From: Grimontia celer
GTDB taxonomy: Bacteria > Pseudomonadota > Gammaproteobacteria > Enterobacterales > Vibrionaceae
NCBI RefSeq assembly: GCF_900055185.1
Contig: NZ_FIZX01000002.1
Span: forward strand, 164,586 to 228,585
Direction: 5' to 3'
DNA length: 64,000 nt
Within the stretch, counting starts at the first letter, position 1. Each line of letters starts with the position of its first letter. This document shows, one piece after another, positions 18,833-28,156 of the stretch. A program made the position numbers and the translations under genes. The notes under the pieces are model-generated. The model did not search any database and was not told the origin of the DNA. It was given only the letters and a program-made list of their open reading frames with translations.

Positions 18833-20153
18833 CTCTTTTATCGACTTCCCAGCACAACAGGACGTTGACAACAGCCTGAATAATCACAAAAGGACGATGT
18901 GGATCCTGGCCGCTGTACTCGTATTGTTGCTTGGCGGCTGGGCGGCATTTCAGCAAATTTCCGGCGCTGTGATTGGCTCAGGTGTCATCGTGGTCGAAAG
19001 CAATGCCAAGCAGGTTCAGCATCCCAAAGGCGGGGTGGTCAGTACCATTTACGTGGATAACGGCGATGAAGTCCAAGCCGGACAGCCGATAGTGCTTTTC
19101 GACAGTGAACTGATTGAAACTAAATTGACCATCACTTATCAACAATTGGTGGAACAAACGGCAAAGCTGGCGCGTCTGGAAGCGGAAAAAGATGAACGTC
19201 CATCGATAGATTTTCCGTTGATTGAAGGACAGAACATACTGGATCAGCAAGAGGTGGACGACATTCTTGCCAGTGAACATGCACTGTTCCGCAAGCGCAG
19301 AGAGTCGCTGTTTTTGCAACGCCAGCGGTTGGAAGAGCAAATCTCCAGCCTGAACCTTCAGATTGATGCGCTGGAAGCGAAGGTGGTAGCAAAAAACCGC
19401 GAAGCAAACATCTTAAAGCAACAAGTCGGTGACACCAGAAAACTGCGTGCTAAACAGTATGTCAGCAAAGACAACCTGCACCGTTATGAACGAGAACTGT
19501 TGATTGTAGAAACGGAAATAGCGGATGCAAAAAGCCAGATCTCCCGCTCTCGGCAAGAAATCAGTGAAGTACACCTGACATTGACCCAAATCGATACTGA
19601 CCATCGCACAGACGTATTGGCCGCGTTGCATGACACCCGTTACCGAATTGGTGATTTACGGGACGAGTATTTCTCTCTCGCGGATGAGTTGAAACGCATC
19701 GTGATAAAAGCGCCGGTCAGTGGTTACGTTCATAACCTGGCGGTACATACCCGGGGTGGAGTGGTGACGTCAGGTCAGGTGATCATGGAAATCATTCCGA
19801 AAGAAGACAATCTGATTGTTGAAGCGCAGATTGCGCCGAAAGACATTGACCAGATCCATCCGGGGCAAGTCAGCCGTGTGCGCTTTCCAAGCTTCAATCA
19901 GAAAACCACGCCCGATCTTTTTGCCGAACTGGCGTTGATTTCACCGGACTTGGTGCAACAAAGTCAGGAAACACCACCTATGTACATGGCGAGGTTAAAA
20001 ATCAATGCTGCTGAGTTGGAGAAGCTGAATGGAAAAGGCCTGATCCCCGGAATGCCAGTGGAAGTGTTTATCACCACTGAGGAACGTTCGGTAATGTCCT
20101 ATTTACTGAAGCCGATTGTGGATCAAATTCAGCACTCGATGCGGGAAAGGTAA
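18822..20153 (+). CDS. Type I secretion membrane fusion protein (PrtE/HlyD family)
   Basis: A 443-residue periplasmic adaptor. It has a short cytoplasmic N-terminus, one transmembrane helix (about 28-50), a lipoyl half (Q-H-P-K-G-G-V-V), a long coiled coil (about 100-290), the second lipoyl half (I-K-A-P-V-S-G-Y-V) and a beta-barrel region ending in M-P-V-E-V-F-I-T-T. It matches PrtE-type partners of PrtD. The start is a GTG at 18822 with GGAGAG upstream, overlapping the ATPase stop by 11 bases, so translation is probably coupled. No outer-membrane TolC gene follows. Confidence 0.9.
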   Translation: MVDNSFIDFPAQQDVDNSLNNHKRTMWILAAVLVLLLGGWAAFQQISGAVIGSGVIVVESNAKQVQHPKGGVVSTIYVDNGDEVQAGQPIVLFDSELIETKLTITYQQLVEQTAKLARLEAEKDERPSIDFPLIEGQNILDQQEVDDILASEHALFRKRRESLFLQRQRLEEQISSLNLQIDALEAKVVAKNREANILKQQVGDTRKLRAKQYVSKDNLHRYERELLIVETEIADAKSQISRSRQEISEVHLTLTQIDTDHRTDVLAALHDTRYRIGDLRDEYFSLADELKRIVIKAPVSGYVHNLAVHTRGGVVTSGQVIMEIIPKEDNLIVEAQIAPKDIDQIHPGQVSRVRFPSFNQKTTPDLFAELALISPDLVQQSQETPPMYMARLKINAAELEKLNGKGLIPGMPVEVFITTEERSVMSYLLKPIVDQIQHSMRER

Positions 20154-20201
20154 ACTCCATTTGTTCACAACGGGCTCCCAACGTGCCCTAAGTGGTTTTT
20201 T

Positions 20202-20230
20202 AGCCAGCCTAGATTTGCTGGCTTTTTTTG
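20202..20230 (+). terminator. Terminator of the RTX toxin operon
   Basis: AGCCAGC and GCTGGCT form a 7-bp stem with an 8-nt loop, followed by seven T residues. Confidence 0.85.
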
Positions 20231-20341
20231 ATCTTACGACCGTGATGTGTCAAGAGAACTCAGTAGGGCATCAGTACGCTTGAGCACTGGGCTGGCTATG
20301 TTTTACAATGGCGCACTTTCAAATGACATCAGGTCAATACA

Positions 20342-20590
20342 ATGAACGACACAACTTCAAAACCAGCGCTGCCAGACCATCTTTCTGGTAACCCACGTAG
20401 CCCACACTTTGTGGAAGAATGCTTCCAGCACGACATCGGCATTCGCTTCAACGGTAAAGAGCGTACTGATGTTGAAGAGTATTGCATCAGCGAAGGTTGG
20501 ATCAAAATTCCTTCACCAAAAGCATTGGATCGTCGTGGCCAGCCACTGCTGATCACGCTGAAAGGCACGGTAGAAGCTTACTACATCTAA
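20342..20590 (+). CDS. DUF3297 family protein
   Basis: An 82-residue soluble protein. The conserved segments L-P-D-H-L-S-x-N-P-R-S-P-H, I-G-I-R-F-N-G-K-E-R-T-D-V-E-E-Y-C-x-S-E-G-W-I and G-x-P-L-x-I-T-L-K-G-x-V-E-x-Y define DUF3297. The function is unknown. It is a single-gene unit flanked by terminators. Confidence 0.88.
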   Translation: MNDTTSKPALPDHLSGNPRSPHFVEECFQHDIGIRFNGKERTDVEEYCISEGWIKIPSPKALDRRGQPLLITLKGTVEAYYI

Positions 20591-20623
20591 GTCTTCCTCC
20601 GTCGCAAGAGACTGATTTAAAAG

Positions 20624-20659
20624 AAAGAGAGCCCAGGTTTACCTTGGCTCTCTTTTTTT
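20624..20659 (+). terminator. Terminator after DUF3297 gene
   Basis: AAGAGAGCC and GGCTCTCTT arms around an AGGTTTACCT core are followed by a T-run. Confidence 0.85.
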
Positions 20660-20754
20660 GCTCTAGGGTGGCTTTTGGGGCTAACCCTTTTCCCTTAGGT
20701 GCAATCTGAGAACTCTGTTAGACTCGCCCGCCTCTCCGGTAAATCGTGTTGATT

Positions 20755-21267
20755 ATGCCGGATTACCTAAGACTAGGATCTGCTTTGACCAATAATGATA
20801 TCTTGCGCCGTATTCGTTATACCTTCGACTTCAAAGACAAAGAGGTCGTGGAAATTTTCGCGTTGGCTGATGTAACCGTTACGCTTGAACAAGTGGCGGC
20901 TTGGATGAAAAGAGATGAAGACGAAGCGTTCGTGCAAATGAATAGCATCGAGCTTTCTTCTTTTCTGAACGGCTTGATCAACCTGAAACGCGGTAAGCGG
21001 GATGGTGACCAGCCTCAGCCTGATGCCCATCTGAGCAACAACATGGTGTTTCAGAAACTGCGTATTGCGCTGAACTTGAAAGCGGAAGATATTCTGGAGA
21101 TTCTGGAACTGGCGAACTTCCGCTTGAGCAAGCACGAGCTGAGTGCATTTTTCCGCAAGCCGGACAACAAACACTACCGTCAGTGTAAAGACCAGATCCT
21201 GCGTAACTTCCTGATGGGTGTGCAGCTAAAACTACGCCCTGAAGATCAGACGGAATACCAAGACTGA
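20755..21267 (+). CDS. yehS: DUF1456 family protein YehS
   Basis: Two tandem copies of the DUF1456 unit are visible, each starting N-D-I-L-R-R-I-R-Y or N-M-V-F-Q-K-L-R-I-A-L and ending in L-S-S-F-L-N-G-L-I or I-L-R-N-F-L-M-G. The whole matches E. coli YehS (unknown function). The start is ambiguous: an ATG at 20755 gives 170 residues, while a TTG at 20785 with AGGAT upstream gives exactly the short N-terminus of the E. coli protein (start directly before T-N-N-D-I-L). Confidence 0.88.
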   Translation: MPDYLRLGSALTNNDILRRIRYTFDFKDKEVVEIFALADVTVTLEQVAAWMKRDEDEAFVQMNSIELSSFLNGLINLKRGKRDGDQPQPDAHLSNNMVFQKLRIALNLKAEDILEILELANFRLSKHELSAFFRKPDNKHYRQCKDQILRNFLMGVQLKLRPEDQTEYQD

Positions 21268-21279
21268 TTGCTAATCCAA

Positions 21280-21309
21280 ACAAAGCCCGGTGATCCGGGC
21301 TTTGTTTTT
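21280..21309. terminator. Bidirectional terminator after yehS
   Basis: ACAAAGCCCGG and CCGGGCTTTGT form a perfect 11-bp stem with a TGAT loop and T-run, between yehS and the convergent GNAT gene. Confidence 0.88.
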
Positions 21310-21315
21310 GGCACT

Positions 21316-21771
21316 TTAGTTAGATTTCGCGTTATCCAATGTATGGACAGTGACATGGAACTTTTCATTACCTGGCATGCGGCCGCTGGCGATACCTGTT
21401 TCAATAAACCCAACAGATTGATAGAACTTTAGAGCAGTAATATTCCCTTTTAACACTTCAATAGCGAAAGTACGTGCAGGTGAGCCAATCACGGCATTGA
21501 CCAATGCTTTGCCGACACCACGACGATAGGCTGTTGGATCAACGTACAACCACGCGATCTCTTCATCATCATGTGCGATAAACCCGACAACCTGATCATT
21601 ATCCTCTGCGACCAGAAGGTGATAATCAAAGAGGTCTTCGTTTTTTGCCGCTATTTCCAGTGGAATGAAAGCGTCTTCAAGTGAAGCCCCTCGAAGCTCA
21701 TCTAATCGAGCTAAATCATGAATCTCGCAAAGGCGAGCCCAATCATTTTCCGAATATTCGCGAATTATCAT
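21316..21771 (-). CDS. GNAT-family N-acetyltransferase
   Basis: A 151-residue acetyltransferase. It has the standard fold order: N-terminal I-I-R-E-Y-S-E-N-D-W, a beta-4 V-V-G-F-I-A-H, L-Y-V-D-P-T, the acetyl-CoA-binding R-R-G-V-G-K-A-L segment (Q/R-x-x-G-x-G/A form) and the C-terminal A-L-K-F-Y-Q-S-V-G-F. The frame also opens at 21783, but the ATG at 21771 begins the conserved domain. The substrate is unknown. Confidence 0.85.
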   Translation of the reverse strand: MIIREYSENDWARLCEIHDLARLDELRGASLEDAFIPLEIAAKNEDLFDYHLLVAEDNDQVVGFIAHDDEEIAWLYVDPTAYRRGVGKALVNAVIGSPARTFAIEVLKGNITALKFYQSVGFIETGIASGRMPGNEKFHVTVHTLDNAKSN

Positions 21772-21969
21772 GTGTTTTATCAAGTTTCCAATTAATGCCG
21801 AGGTGCCTTACAAAAACAGCTTTTTTAGTCTTGCCAGCAGGGAAGTAGTGGGTTTTATAGCACCGTTTTGCCGGTGCTCTGTGAGATGGCTTGCCAAAAT
21901 GCGATTAAGTGAGTGCTTTCTCTTTAAGGCCTTACTATCCATTTGGGCACAAGCTTGGAAACAAAAAAA

Positions 21970-23208
21970 CTAGCTCCGCGTTTTCGGTTTGAATTGTTTA
22001 ATGGAGCGTTTGCTGTTGCTGCGACGGTTGGCTTTCTTGTCGCGTGGCGGACGTTTTCGCTCGCTGGTGTTGCTTTCTGCTGCAGGTTTGTCGGTCACTG
22101 GGAACCCTTCAAGTGGAAGCAGATCTAGTGTTCTTCCCGTTAACTTGCGGATGGCGTTCAAGGCATCAGTTTCGCCATGGCAAACCAAAGAGAGCGCCAA
22201 ACCATTTTCGCCAGCACGTGCGGTACGGCCAACGCGGTGTACATAGACAGGCGCGTTCGGTGGTAAATCGGCATTAATGACCACTGGTAGCGCATCGATA
22301 TGAATACCGCGGGAAAGCAGATCAGTGGAAACGAGAACGGTCACTTTCTTAGCTTTAAAAGCTGCCAGGGTTTGCTCGCGTGCTGTCTGATCTTTGTCGC
22401 CATGAAGCGCCGCCACGGAAATGCTGGCTTTGGTGAGTTTCTTCGCCAGGGCATCGGCATTGCCGCGTTCTCCGACAAACACCAATACCTGATCCCAGCC
22501 ATGTTGTTTGATCAGCGAAATCAACGCCTGCGCTTTACTGCCTTTGTTTACAAGGTAAAGGCGCTCTTCAATCTCTTCCACCACACTGTTTTTCTGGTGG
22601 GCTTCGATTCTCACGGGCTTAAAAAGCATCGATGTGGCAGCAGATTCAAGTGCTTGTGGCATGGTGGCTGAAAACAGCAGCGTCTGTCGCTTGGCAGGCA
22701 ACATTTTGAGTAGAAGCTGAACATCTGGCCAGAATCCCATTTCCAACAGACGGTCTGCTTCATCAAGCGCCCAGAGTTTTAAAGCGTGAAGTGATACTTC
22801 TTCCTTGTCGATGAAATCAATCAGGCGACCTGGCGTTGCCACGATAAGTTGCGGTTTGTCCGCCAGCTCTTTGAGCTGGTTTTCAGGCGCGACGCCGCCA
22901 CATAGCATCGCGGTTTTGATGCCCACGGGTGTGGCTATTTCATCAATCGCTTTGATGACCTGAGCGGCCAGTTCACGGGTAGGAACCAGCACCAATGCCT
23001 GAATGTCTTTCTGGCTTGGATTGATGCGATCAAGCATTGGCAGACTGAATGCCAGCGTCTTTCCGCTACCTGTTTGCGCGAGTGCAATCACATCGCAGCC
23101 TTTCAAAGTGGCTGGAATGGCTTTTTCCTGAATCAGGGTTGGGGACGAGAGCGCTTCAGGTAGCGCAGCAAGTAAAGCAGGAGAGAGATTCAACGATGAA
23201 AAAGTCAT
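21970..23208 (-). CDS. DEAD-box ATP-dependent RNA helicase
   Basis: A 412-residue helicase with all core motifs: Q-motif region (T-L-I-Q-E-K-A-I-P), motif I A-Q-T-G-S-G-K-T, Ia P-T-R-E-L-A, Ib T-P-G-R-L, II D-E-A-D, III S-A-T, V S-T-D-L-L-S-R-G-I-H and VI H-R-V-G-R-T-A-R-A-G. The roughly 40-residue C-terminal tail is very basic and rich in Lys, Arg and Ser, as in RhlE-type helicases. It presumably remodels structured RNA. It is a monocistronic leftward gene. Confidence 0.9.
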   Translation of the reverse strand: MTFSSLNLSPALLAALPEALSSPTLIQEKAIPATLKGCDVIALAQTGSGKTLAFSLPMLDRINPSQKDIQALVLVPTRELAAQVIKAIDEIATPVGIKTAMLCGGVAPENQLKELADKPQLIVATPGRLIDFIDKEEVSLHALKLWALDEADRLLEMGFWPDVQLLLKMLPAKRQTLLFSATMPQALESAATSMLFKPVRIEAHQKNSVVEEIEERLYLVNKGSKAQALISLIKQHGWDQVLVFVGERGNADALAKKLTKASISVAALHGDKDQTAREQTLAAFKAKKVTVLVSTDLLSRGIHIDALPVVINADLPPNAPVYVHRVGRTARAGENGLALSLVCHGETDALNAIRKLTGRTLDLLPLEGFPVTDKPAAESNTSERKRPPRDKKANRRSNSKRSIKQFKPKTRS

Positions 23209-23434
23209 GGGCAGTCACAATGAGATTGGAAAGGTGGCGAAGTCTAACAGTGAGTCGCCAGGAATTGTACGAAAAGCTGTTTGATTTTGTCACGCGGGAG
23301 GAGAGGAAGAGAAAAGCAGATACCGAAAGAGGTGGAGATACCTGCTTTTGCAAATGTCTATAAACGATCTGGCTAGATTGCATTTCGCTTGGTTAGATAG
23401 TGGTCATCGCACAAAGCGTTCACTTTCCACTGCG

Positions 23435-23833
23435 TTATTGACCTTCCATATCTACGTGCTGAACGATATCTAATCGGATCCCTGCTGGATCTTCAACCAT
23501 AAAATGGATTTGCCCCCAAATCTCCTCTTTAAGCGCCATGGCAATGGGCAGGTCCAGCTCTTTCGCGGCCGTATATGCTTTTGCTGCATCTTGGACTTCC
23601 AGAGAAACGACGTATCCTTCCGGATGCATAATGGGATGAAGAAACGCCGGCTGGCTGGCATGTTCAGGCATTAGAAAGCCAAGCTGAACGCCAGAGCTAG
23701 GGGAGACAAGATGCAGATAAAATGTGTCGTCATAAAATACAGCATTGAACCCAAAAACGGTTTCATAAAAACGCTTAACGGCTTCGAGCTCTGACGTCAC
23801 CATTACTGGGAACATAGCATTAATTTCTATCAT
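23435..23833 (-). CDS. VOC (glyoxalase/bleomycin-resistance fold) protein
   Basis: A 132-residue single VOC domain. It has F-P-V-M-V-T-S-E-L-E-A-V-K-R-F-Y at the N-terminus and, near the end, I-H-F-M-V-E-D-P-A-G-I-R-L-D-I-V, typical of the paired beta-alpha-beta modules. It could be a dioxygenase-like or antibiotic-binding protein. The substrate cannot be assigned. The AraC-type regulator gene lies upstream on the same strand (48-bp gap), so it may be a target or partner. Confidence 0.78.
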   Translation of the reverse strand: MIEINAMFPVMVTSELEAVKRFYETVFGFNAVFYDDTFYLHLVSPSSGVQLGFLMPEHASQPAFLHPIMHPEGYVVSLEVQDAAKAYTAAKELDLPIAMALKEEIWGQIHFMVEDPAGIRLDIVQHVDMEGQ

Positions 23834-23881
23834 AGCTTCTCTCCTGAAAACGAATGTGTGTTGAACAGAAGTGAGTATGTG

Positions 23882-24697
23882 TTATCGGCGATTCTGACGA
23901 TTGTATAAAACGGACATTCGCTTAAATTCTTGTGGTGTTAGGCCAGAGAATCTTTTGAACTCGCGGATAAAGTGGGATTGGTCGTAATAGTGTGCCGCCC
24001 AGGATGATGCGCCTTGGTTTTCTTGAGTCAGCTGTTTAACTGTTTTCTGAAATCTCAAAACACTTGAGAAAGACTTTGGGGACATCCCCAAATGAAGTTG
24101 TGTCAGCCGTCTTAGCTGTCTAGCGGAAACGCCAAACTCGGCGCATTGCTTATCCGAAAGTTGAATAACAGATTCAGTATTGTGGAGGCAATAGCGGATG
24201 AAGCTAACCAAGCGTCGGTCAACCGAAGGGGACTTCACCTCTCTCAGCAAAGCCGTTCCAACATATTTGCATCTTTCACTAAACGAGGTAGTGCGTTGAA
24301 GACCTTCAAACACCTCCATGAAAACTGATGGCGACACGAGTTCGAGGGATCGCGTATCAGGTGTTACTGCATCCCACTCCCCGATAGGGTGCGGAATGAG
24401 ACCTTGATTTGCCAGTACGCGAAATCTGACACCAAAGTAACTGACAGGCCCAGAGAGCGGGAACTCGATTGAGGAAAGAAAGGGCGAGACGATGACGTTG
24501 TCGTCGATGTCTCCAACATTAATGATCCAGTCGACGCAATTGTCGGGCATGCTTCGATAAAAATGCTCGCCGAAGGGGACATCTAACTGCCAAAAGCTAT
24601 GTATCCAGTGACTCAGAGGAGGAGGAGGCACATAGACTTTATAAGCGTTTTGAAGAGTGACAGACCCTTGTGCAGGTTGATAGTCGATATCAAGCAA
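23882..24697 (-). CDS. AraC-family transcriptional regulator
   Basis: A 271-residue protein. The N-terminal domain (W-I-H-S-F-W-Q-L-D-V-P ... M-P-D-N-C-V-D-W-I-I-N) is the type found in AraC regulators that sense small ligands. The C-terminal HTH pair begins with F-G-V-S-A-R-Q-L-R-R-L-T and ends with Y-Y-D-Q-S-H-F-I-R-E-F-K-R-F-S-G-L-T-P-Q-E-F, the standard AraC signature. It probably controls the adjacent VOC gene. It is outside the terminator of the biosynthetic locus, so a link to that locus is not implied. Confidence 0.88.
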   Translation of the reverse strand: MLDIDYQPAQGSVTLQNAYKVYVPPPPLSHWIHSFWQLDVPFGEHFYRSMPDNCVDWIINVGDIDDNVIVSPFLSSIEFPLSGPVSYFGVRFRVLANQGLIPHPIGEWDAVTPDTRSLELVSPSVFMEVFEGLQRTTSFSERCKYVGTALLREVKSPSVDRRLVSFIRYCLHNTESVIQLSDKQCAEFGVSARQLRRLTQLHLGMSPKSFSSVLRFQKTVKQLTQENQGASSWAAHYYDQSHFIREFKRFSGLTPQEFKRMSVLYNRQNRR

Positions 24698-24900
24698 TAC
24701 TCGTTGCCTCTGTTATGAATGTGCTTCATTTTTTATATCACAGGCATTTAGGTTGGGACTGCTTTGTCCTGCCTTACTTCCGTTTCATCAATAATGTGGG
24801 AGATTGCGCTCGATAACCCGGAAGGTGCTGCAATGGTGATTCAATCCATTGAAACTCTTGCGTGATAAGCATAGATGATGGGAATTCGAGTGAAACCAAA

Positions 24901-24921
24901 GCACCAGCTGATAGCTGGTGC
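24901..24921 (-). terminator. Terminator of the leftward ACP-to-RND operon
   Basis: GCACCAGCT and AGCTGGTGC form a perfect 9-bp stem with a 3-nt loop, 38 bases beyond the RND permease stop. On the transcribed strand it is followed by TTTGGTTT. Confidence 0.65.
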
Positions 24922-24958
24922 TCAACTAATTTTATTGGTACCCATTTTTCTTTAGTAC

Positions 24959-27900
24959 TTAACTTACTGTTTTTATTGTTTGCTGGGTAAGAGAAACCTC
25001 GGCATCCCCCTCCTGCTTGGAGGATTTTCGAAACAGAAGACCTCGGTACAAGGTTTTTGGCAAGCTCAACATAACCAGAGGGACGAAGTAGAGAACGGTG
25101 ATGAATGAGATGGTCATACAGAACACAATGACCACTGCGATATTGTATTTCGCAACGGCACCAAAATTAAACTGGAATATTAGTGGGAGCACGCCGAGGA
25201 TCAGTGAGAATGAGGTCATGAATACCGCATTGAAGCGCTTCGAGCATCCCTGAATGATGGCTTCTTTCATTGAGGCTTTTTGTCCATTTTCTCTTGCCAG
25301 CCTGAGCACTTCATAAACCATGATCACGGCTTGCTTGGACGACAAACCCACAGCCGTCAAAATGGACAGACGGGTGTAGATGTTGTCACTAAGCCCGAAC
25401 AAATCGAGAGCAATATAACCTGAGAAGTAGGTGATAGGTACGGTAGAAATCATGATGATGATCGGAGCTATCAGTGAATCAAACAGCACGGTCAGGAGAA
25501 GGAAAATCAAAACAAGAGAGAACAAGGTGATCTGAACGTGTTCTGTGACTGATTTAGAAATTGAGCGACTCGAACCTAAAAAAGTAATGTTGTGCTCGGG
25601 GACTCCTTTCGCAATCAGAATGTTTTTCAGAGTTTCGATGGCTTCGTATTTATTTGCACCCGACAAGGTTATCCCACGAATTTGAACGCTAGGTAATCCA
25701 TTGGTTTTGTTGATGTCTCTTGGTTCGAATGAAGGCTCGACCCGTTGGATGGCACTCTTCATGATTTGGCGGCTGCCATCGTCATACAGTGTGTAGTCAT
25801 CAACCCATGTCATTTGAGGCATTGGCGTGGCTCGGTCGTAGTTTGCTTCGGAAATACCAAGATAGACTTTCACATTGTCATTAGCGTGTGGTGTTTTTCC
25901 TATGTAGTTGGGCTGGGCAAAGGCGGCAATTAAAGAAGCAAAGTAGCGATTTTCGGCACTGCCATACGTTGACGTGTCTACAAGCGTTTCGATATTGAAC
26001 TGGTTAGAAACATACTTCGCGTCATGGATAAGAAACTCGTAGAGACCCGTCGCCCGAGCCTCACTGAGGGCCTTTTCTACTTTTTCCAAAATCTCTTCGG
26101 TGTCACTCCCCATCACGGCAATATCAATCGGAAAAGTTGAAGCACCGGGTATGTCTGTCGGAAGTATGACAAACGAGCGGCTCAGTGTTTCAGATGCCAG
26201 TAGTGACGCCAGACTCTCTGATTGTTTGACCAACGTATTGTTTCTCTGAGGATTCTCGCTGAACTGTTGAAGGAGACTGTTCAAATCTCCGAACAAACCC
26301 TCAGAAGATGTTTCGTATTCAGGCTCTTTCAGACGCACGTAGTGAGTGATCATGTTGCTGTCTGGCACACCCGTGACATAGTTTGTCGACTCAACCCAAG
26401 GCAGACTTAGCACTTTCTCGGTCAGGGCGTTCGCTTGCTGCTGCACCTCGATTGATGTCGCATTTGGACTCACTTCGCTAAGTACCATCAGTAAGCGCTT
26501 GTCTTCTGGCGGCGCGACTTCATTGTTTGTGTTCTGCCAAGCAAGGTAACCGAAGGCGAGAATACCTAGCAATGCAAAGGCCATCGTCGCCCGAAATCCG
26601 CGGCTTTCCGCAAACCAAACGAGTGAATGACGATAACCGCGCATGACTGGGTTTTGGTAAGGCGCAGACTTTCCTTGTTCGTTTCGGACGAATTGGGTGG
26701 GCAGGAGCTTGGGAGTGACCAGCACAGAAACAAACAGCGAGCAGAGCAGTGCAATTGAAATGGACAAACCAAACTCCTTGCTGACAACACTGTAGTCAGC
26801 GCTGGAGAAGATGTAAGGCAAGTAGACAACAACCAGTGTGAGGGTGATGGCGACCAACACCATCATGATGGCTCTGAGATTGTTAAGTTGACGGTTTCCC
26901 GCTCTCGTTTTGTCTGACCCCTGGTTTTGAAGATAGTCTGTGACCACAATAGAGTCATCAACCACCAAACCGATAGCGATAATCAATGCAGTGATCGTAA
27001 TGAGGTTTATTGAATCCAGTGACACTGAAAAGAAAGCGAAGGCCAGCAGCAATGAAAGAGGGATGGAAAGCGAAATAGCCAAGGCTGATGCTGCGGAACG
27101 TGTAGTGAAATACACAATCAAACAAGTGACGACGACGGAAAGGATAATGGATATCAACGTCTCCTTAATAGAGCCGTAAAGCATCACCGTGCTGTCCATG
27201 ATTTCCTGTGCCTGTAAATCAGGCTCGTTCTGCAAGAATGTGGTGATCATTTGCTTCACGTCACCAGCGACCGAGAGCGGGTTGTCTCTTCCATCAAAAG
27301 TCGCGAGAAGCACAACGCCATCTTTATCATTGAACTGTGCCTTAACCCGTGTGTACTCGTTGGCTACACGAAAATCGGCGATATCAGAGAGGGTATGAAT
27401 CCCTTCAGAATGGCTGTCTTCAATACGCAGTGTCGCCATCTTCTGAATGCCGTTGTTGACCTCTTTGTGATGGAAAATCTCGTAATTCTCGCCATCAACC
27501 AGATAGCTGGCAGGCTGGGTAAACGCATTGCGTACCGCGTCATAAACCTGATTTAAAGCGAGGCCAGATGCGTTGAGTTTGTCCTGATCGATGTCGATGT
27601 AAATGGCATCACTTGGGCCGTACAAGGCAACAGACTGGATACCTGGCAAGCTACGGAGGATAGGTGTGATTTCTGTTTCCAGCAGTCGGCTCACCAGTGC
27701 ATCTGAGCGAGATGGAGAAGTAAACACGTAACCCAGGTCAGGCGCATAATCGCCTTCATCGAGGCCAGAGGTCAGCTCATCCAGATTGTTTTGAACCATG
27801 GTGCTGTTAGTCAGCGCATTACTGATGTCTCTTGCAACGGCATCTATATCTACACTCTTGTCGAACTTTCCAGTGACGCGGAGCGCATTGTTTTCAACCG

Positions 27901-28156
27901 TTAGACGGGTGTATTCGAGCCCGTCTTGGGATGCAAAAATATCTTCAATATCGCTGGCAACGTGTGTGGCGATGTATTTGGCTGGCTTATCGAAAAACTG
28001 TGCAGAGACAAAAATACTGCTGCTGCGCGAGTAAGGGAAAGAAGTGAGAGTGGCGAACTTCAGCGCTGCCAAACCACAGAGGGTAATGAGCAACATCAAA
28101 ATGATGTAGCCCATCTTTGAGTCAAAATACCGTTGCAGCGGCGATTGCGCCTTCAT
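24959..28156 (-). CDS. RND efflux permease (AcrB/HAE1-like)
   Basis: A 1065-residue inner-membrane pump of the normal RND length. It has a first helix near residue 15-35, a large periplasmic loop, a helix bundle at about 335-520 that contains the proton-relay motif (G-L-V-V-D-D-S-I-V), a second periplasmic loop, and the second helix bundle at about 885-1040. It overlaps the adaptor gene by 4 bases (ATGA) and ends the operon that starts with the ACP. Its likely job is export of the locus product, or self-protection. Sequence is well away from AcrB, so the substrate cannot be inferred. Confidence 0.9.
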   Translation of the reverse strand: MKAQSPLQRYFDSKMGYIILMLLITLCGLAALKFATLTSFPYSRSSSIFVSAQFFDKPAKYIATHVASDIEDIFASQDGLEYTRLTVENNALRVTGKFDKSVDIDAVARDISNALTNSTMVQNNLDELTSGLDEGDYAPDLGYVFTSPSRSDALVSRLLETEITPILRSLPGIQSVALYGPSDAIYIDIDQDKLNASGLALNQVYDAVRNAFTQPASYLVDGENYEIFHHKEVNNGIQKMATLRIEDSHSEGIHTLSDIADFRVANEYTRVKAQFNDKDGVVLLATFDGRDNPLSVAGDVKQMITTFLQNEPDLQAQEIMDSTVMLYGSIKETLISIILSVVVTCLIVYFTTRSAASALAISLSIPLSLLLAFAFFSVSLDSINLITITALIIAIGLVVDDSIVVTDYLQNQGSDKTRAGNRQLNNLRAIMMVLVAITLTLVVVYLPYIFSSADYSVVSKEFGLSISIALLCSLFVSVLVTPKLLPTQFVRNEQGKSAPYQNPVMRGYRHSLVWFAESRGFRATMAFALLGILAFGYLAWQNTNNEVAPPEDKRLLMVLSEVSPNATSIEVQQQANALTEKVLSLPWVESTNYVTGVPDSNMITHYVRLKEPEYETSSEGLFGDLNSLLQQFSENPQRNNTLVKQSESLASLLASETLSRSFVILPTDIPGASTFPIDIAVMGSDTEEILEKVEKALSEARATGLYEFLIHDAKYVSNQFNIETLVDTSTYGSAENRYFASLIAAFAQPNYIGKTPHANDNVKVYLGISEANYDRATPMPQMTWVDDYTLYDDGSRQIMKSAIQRVEPSFEPRDINKTNGLPSVQIRGITLSGANKYEAIETLKNILIAKGVPEHNITFLGSSRSISKSVTEHVQITLFSLVLIFLLLTVLFDSLIAPIIIMISTVPITYFSGYIALDLFGLSDNIYTRLSILTAVGLSSKQAVIMVYEVLRLARENGQKASMKEAIIQGCSKRFNAVFMTSFSLILGVLPLIFQFNFGAVAKYNIAVVIVFCMTISFITVLYFVPLVMLSLPKTLYRGLLFRKSSKQEGDAEVSLTQQTIKTVS

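Noticed and set aside
23882..24697. AraC-type gene considered as the regulator of the biosynthetic locus
   Set aside because: It lies beyond the operon terminator at 24901-24921 and is followed by a VOC gene on the same strand, while LuxR plus lux boxes explain the locus better.
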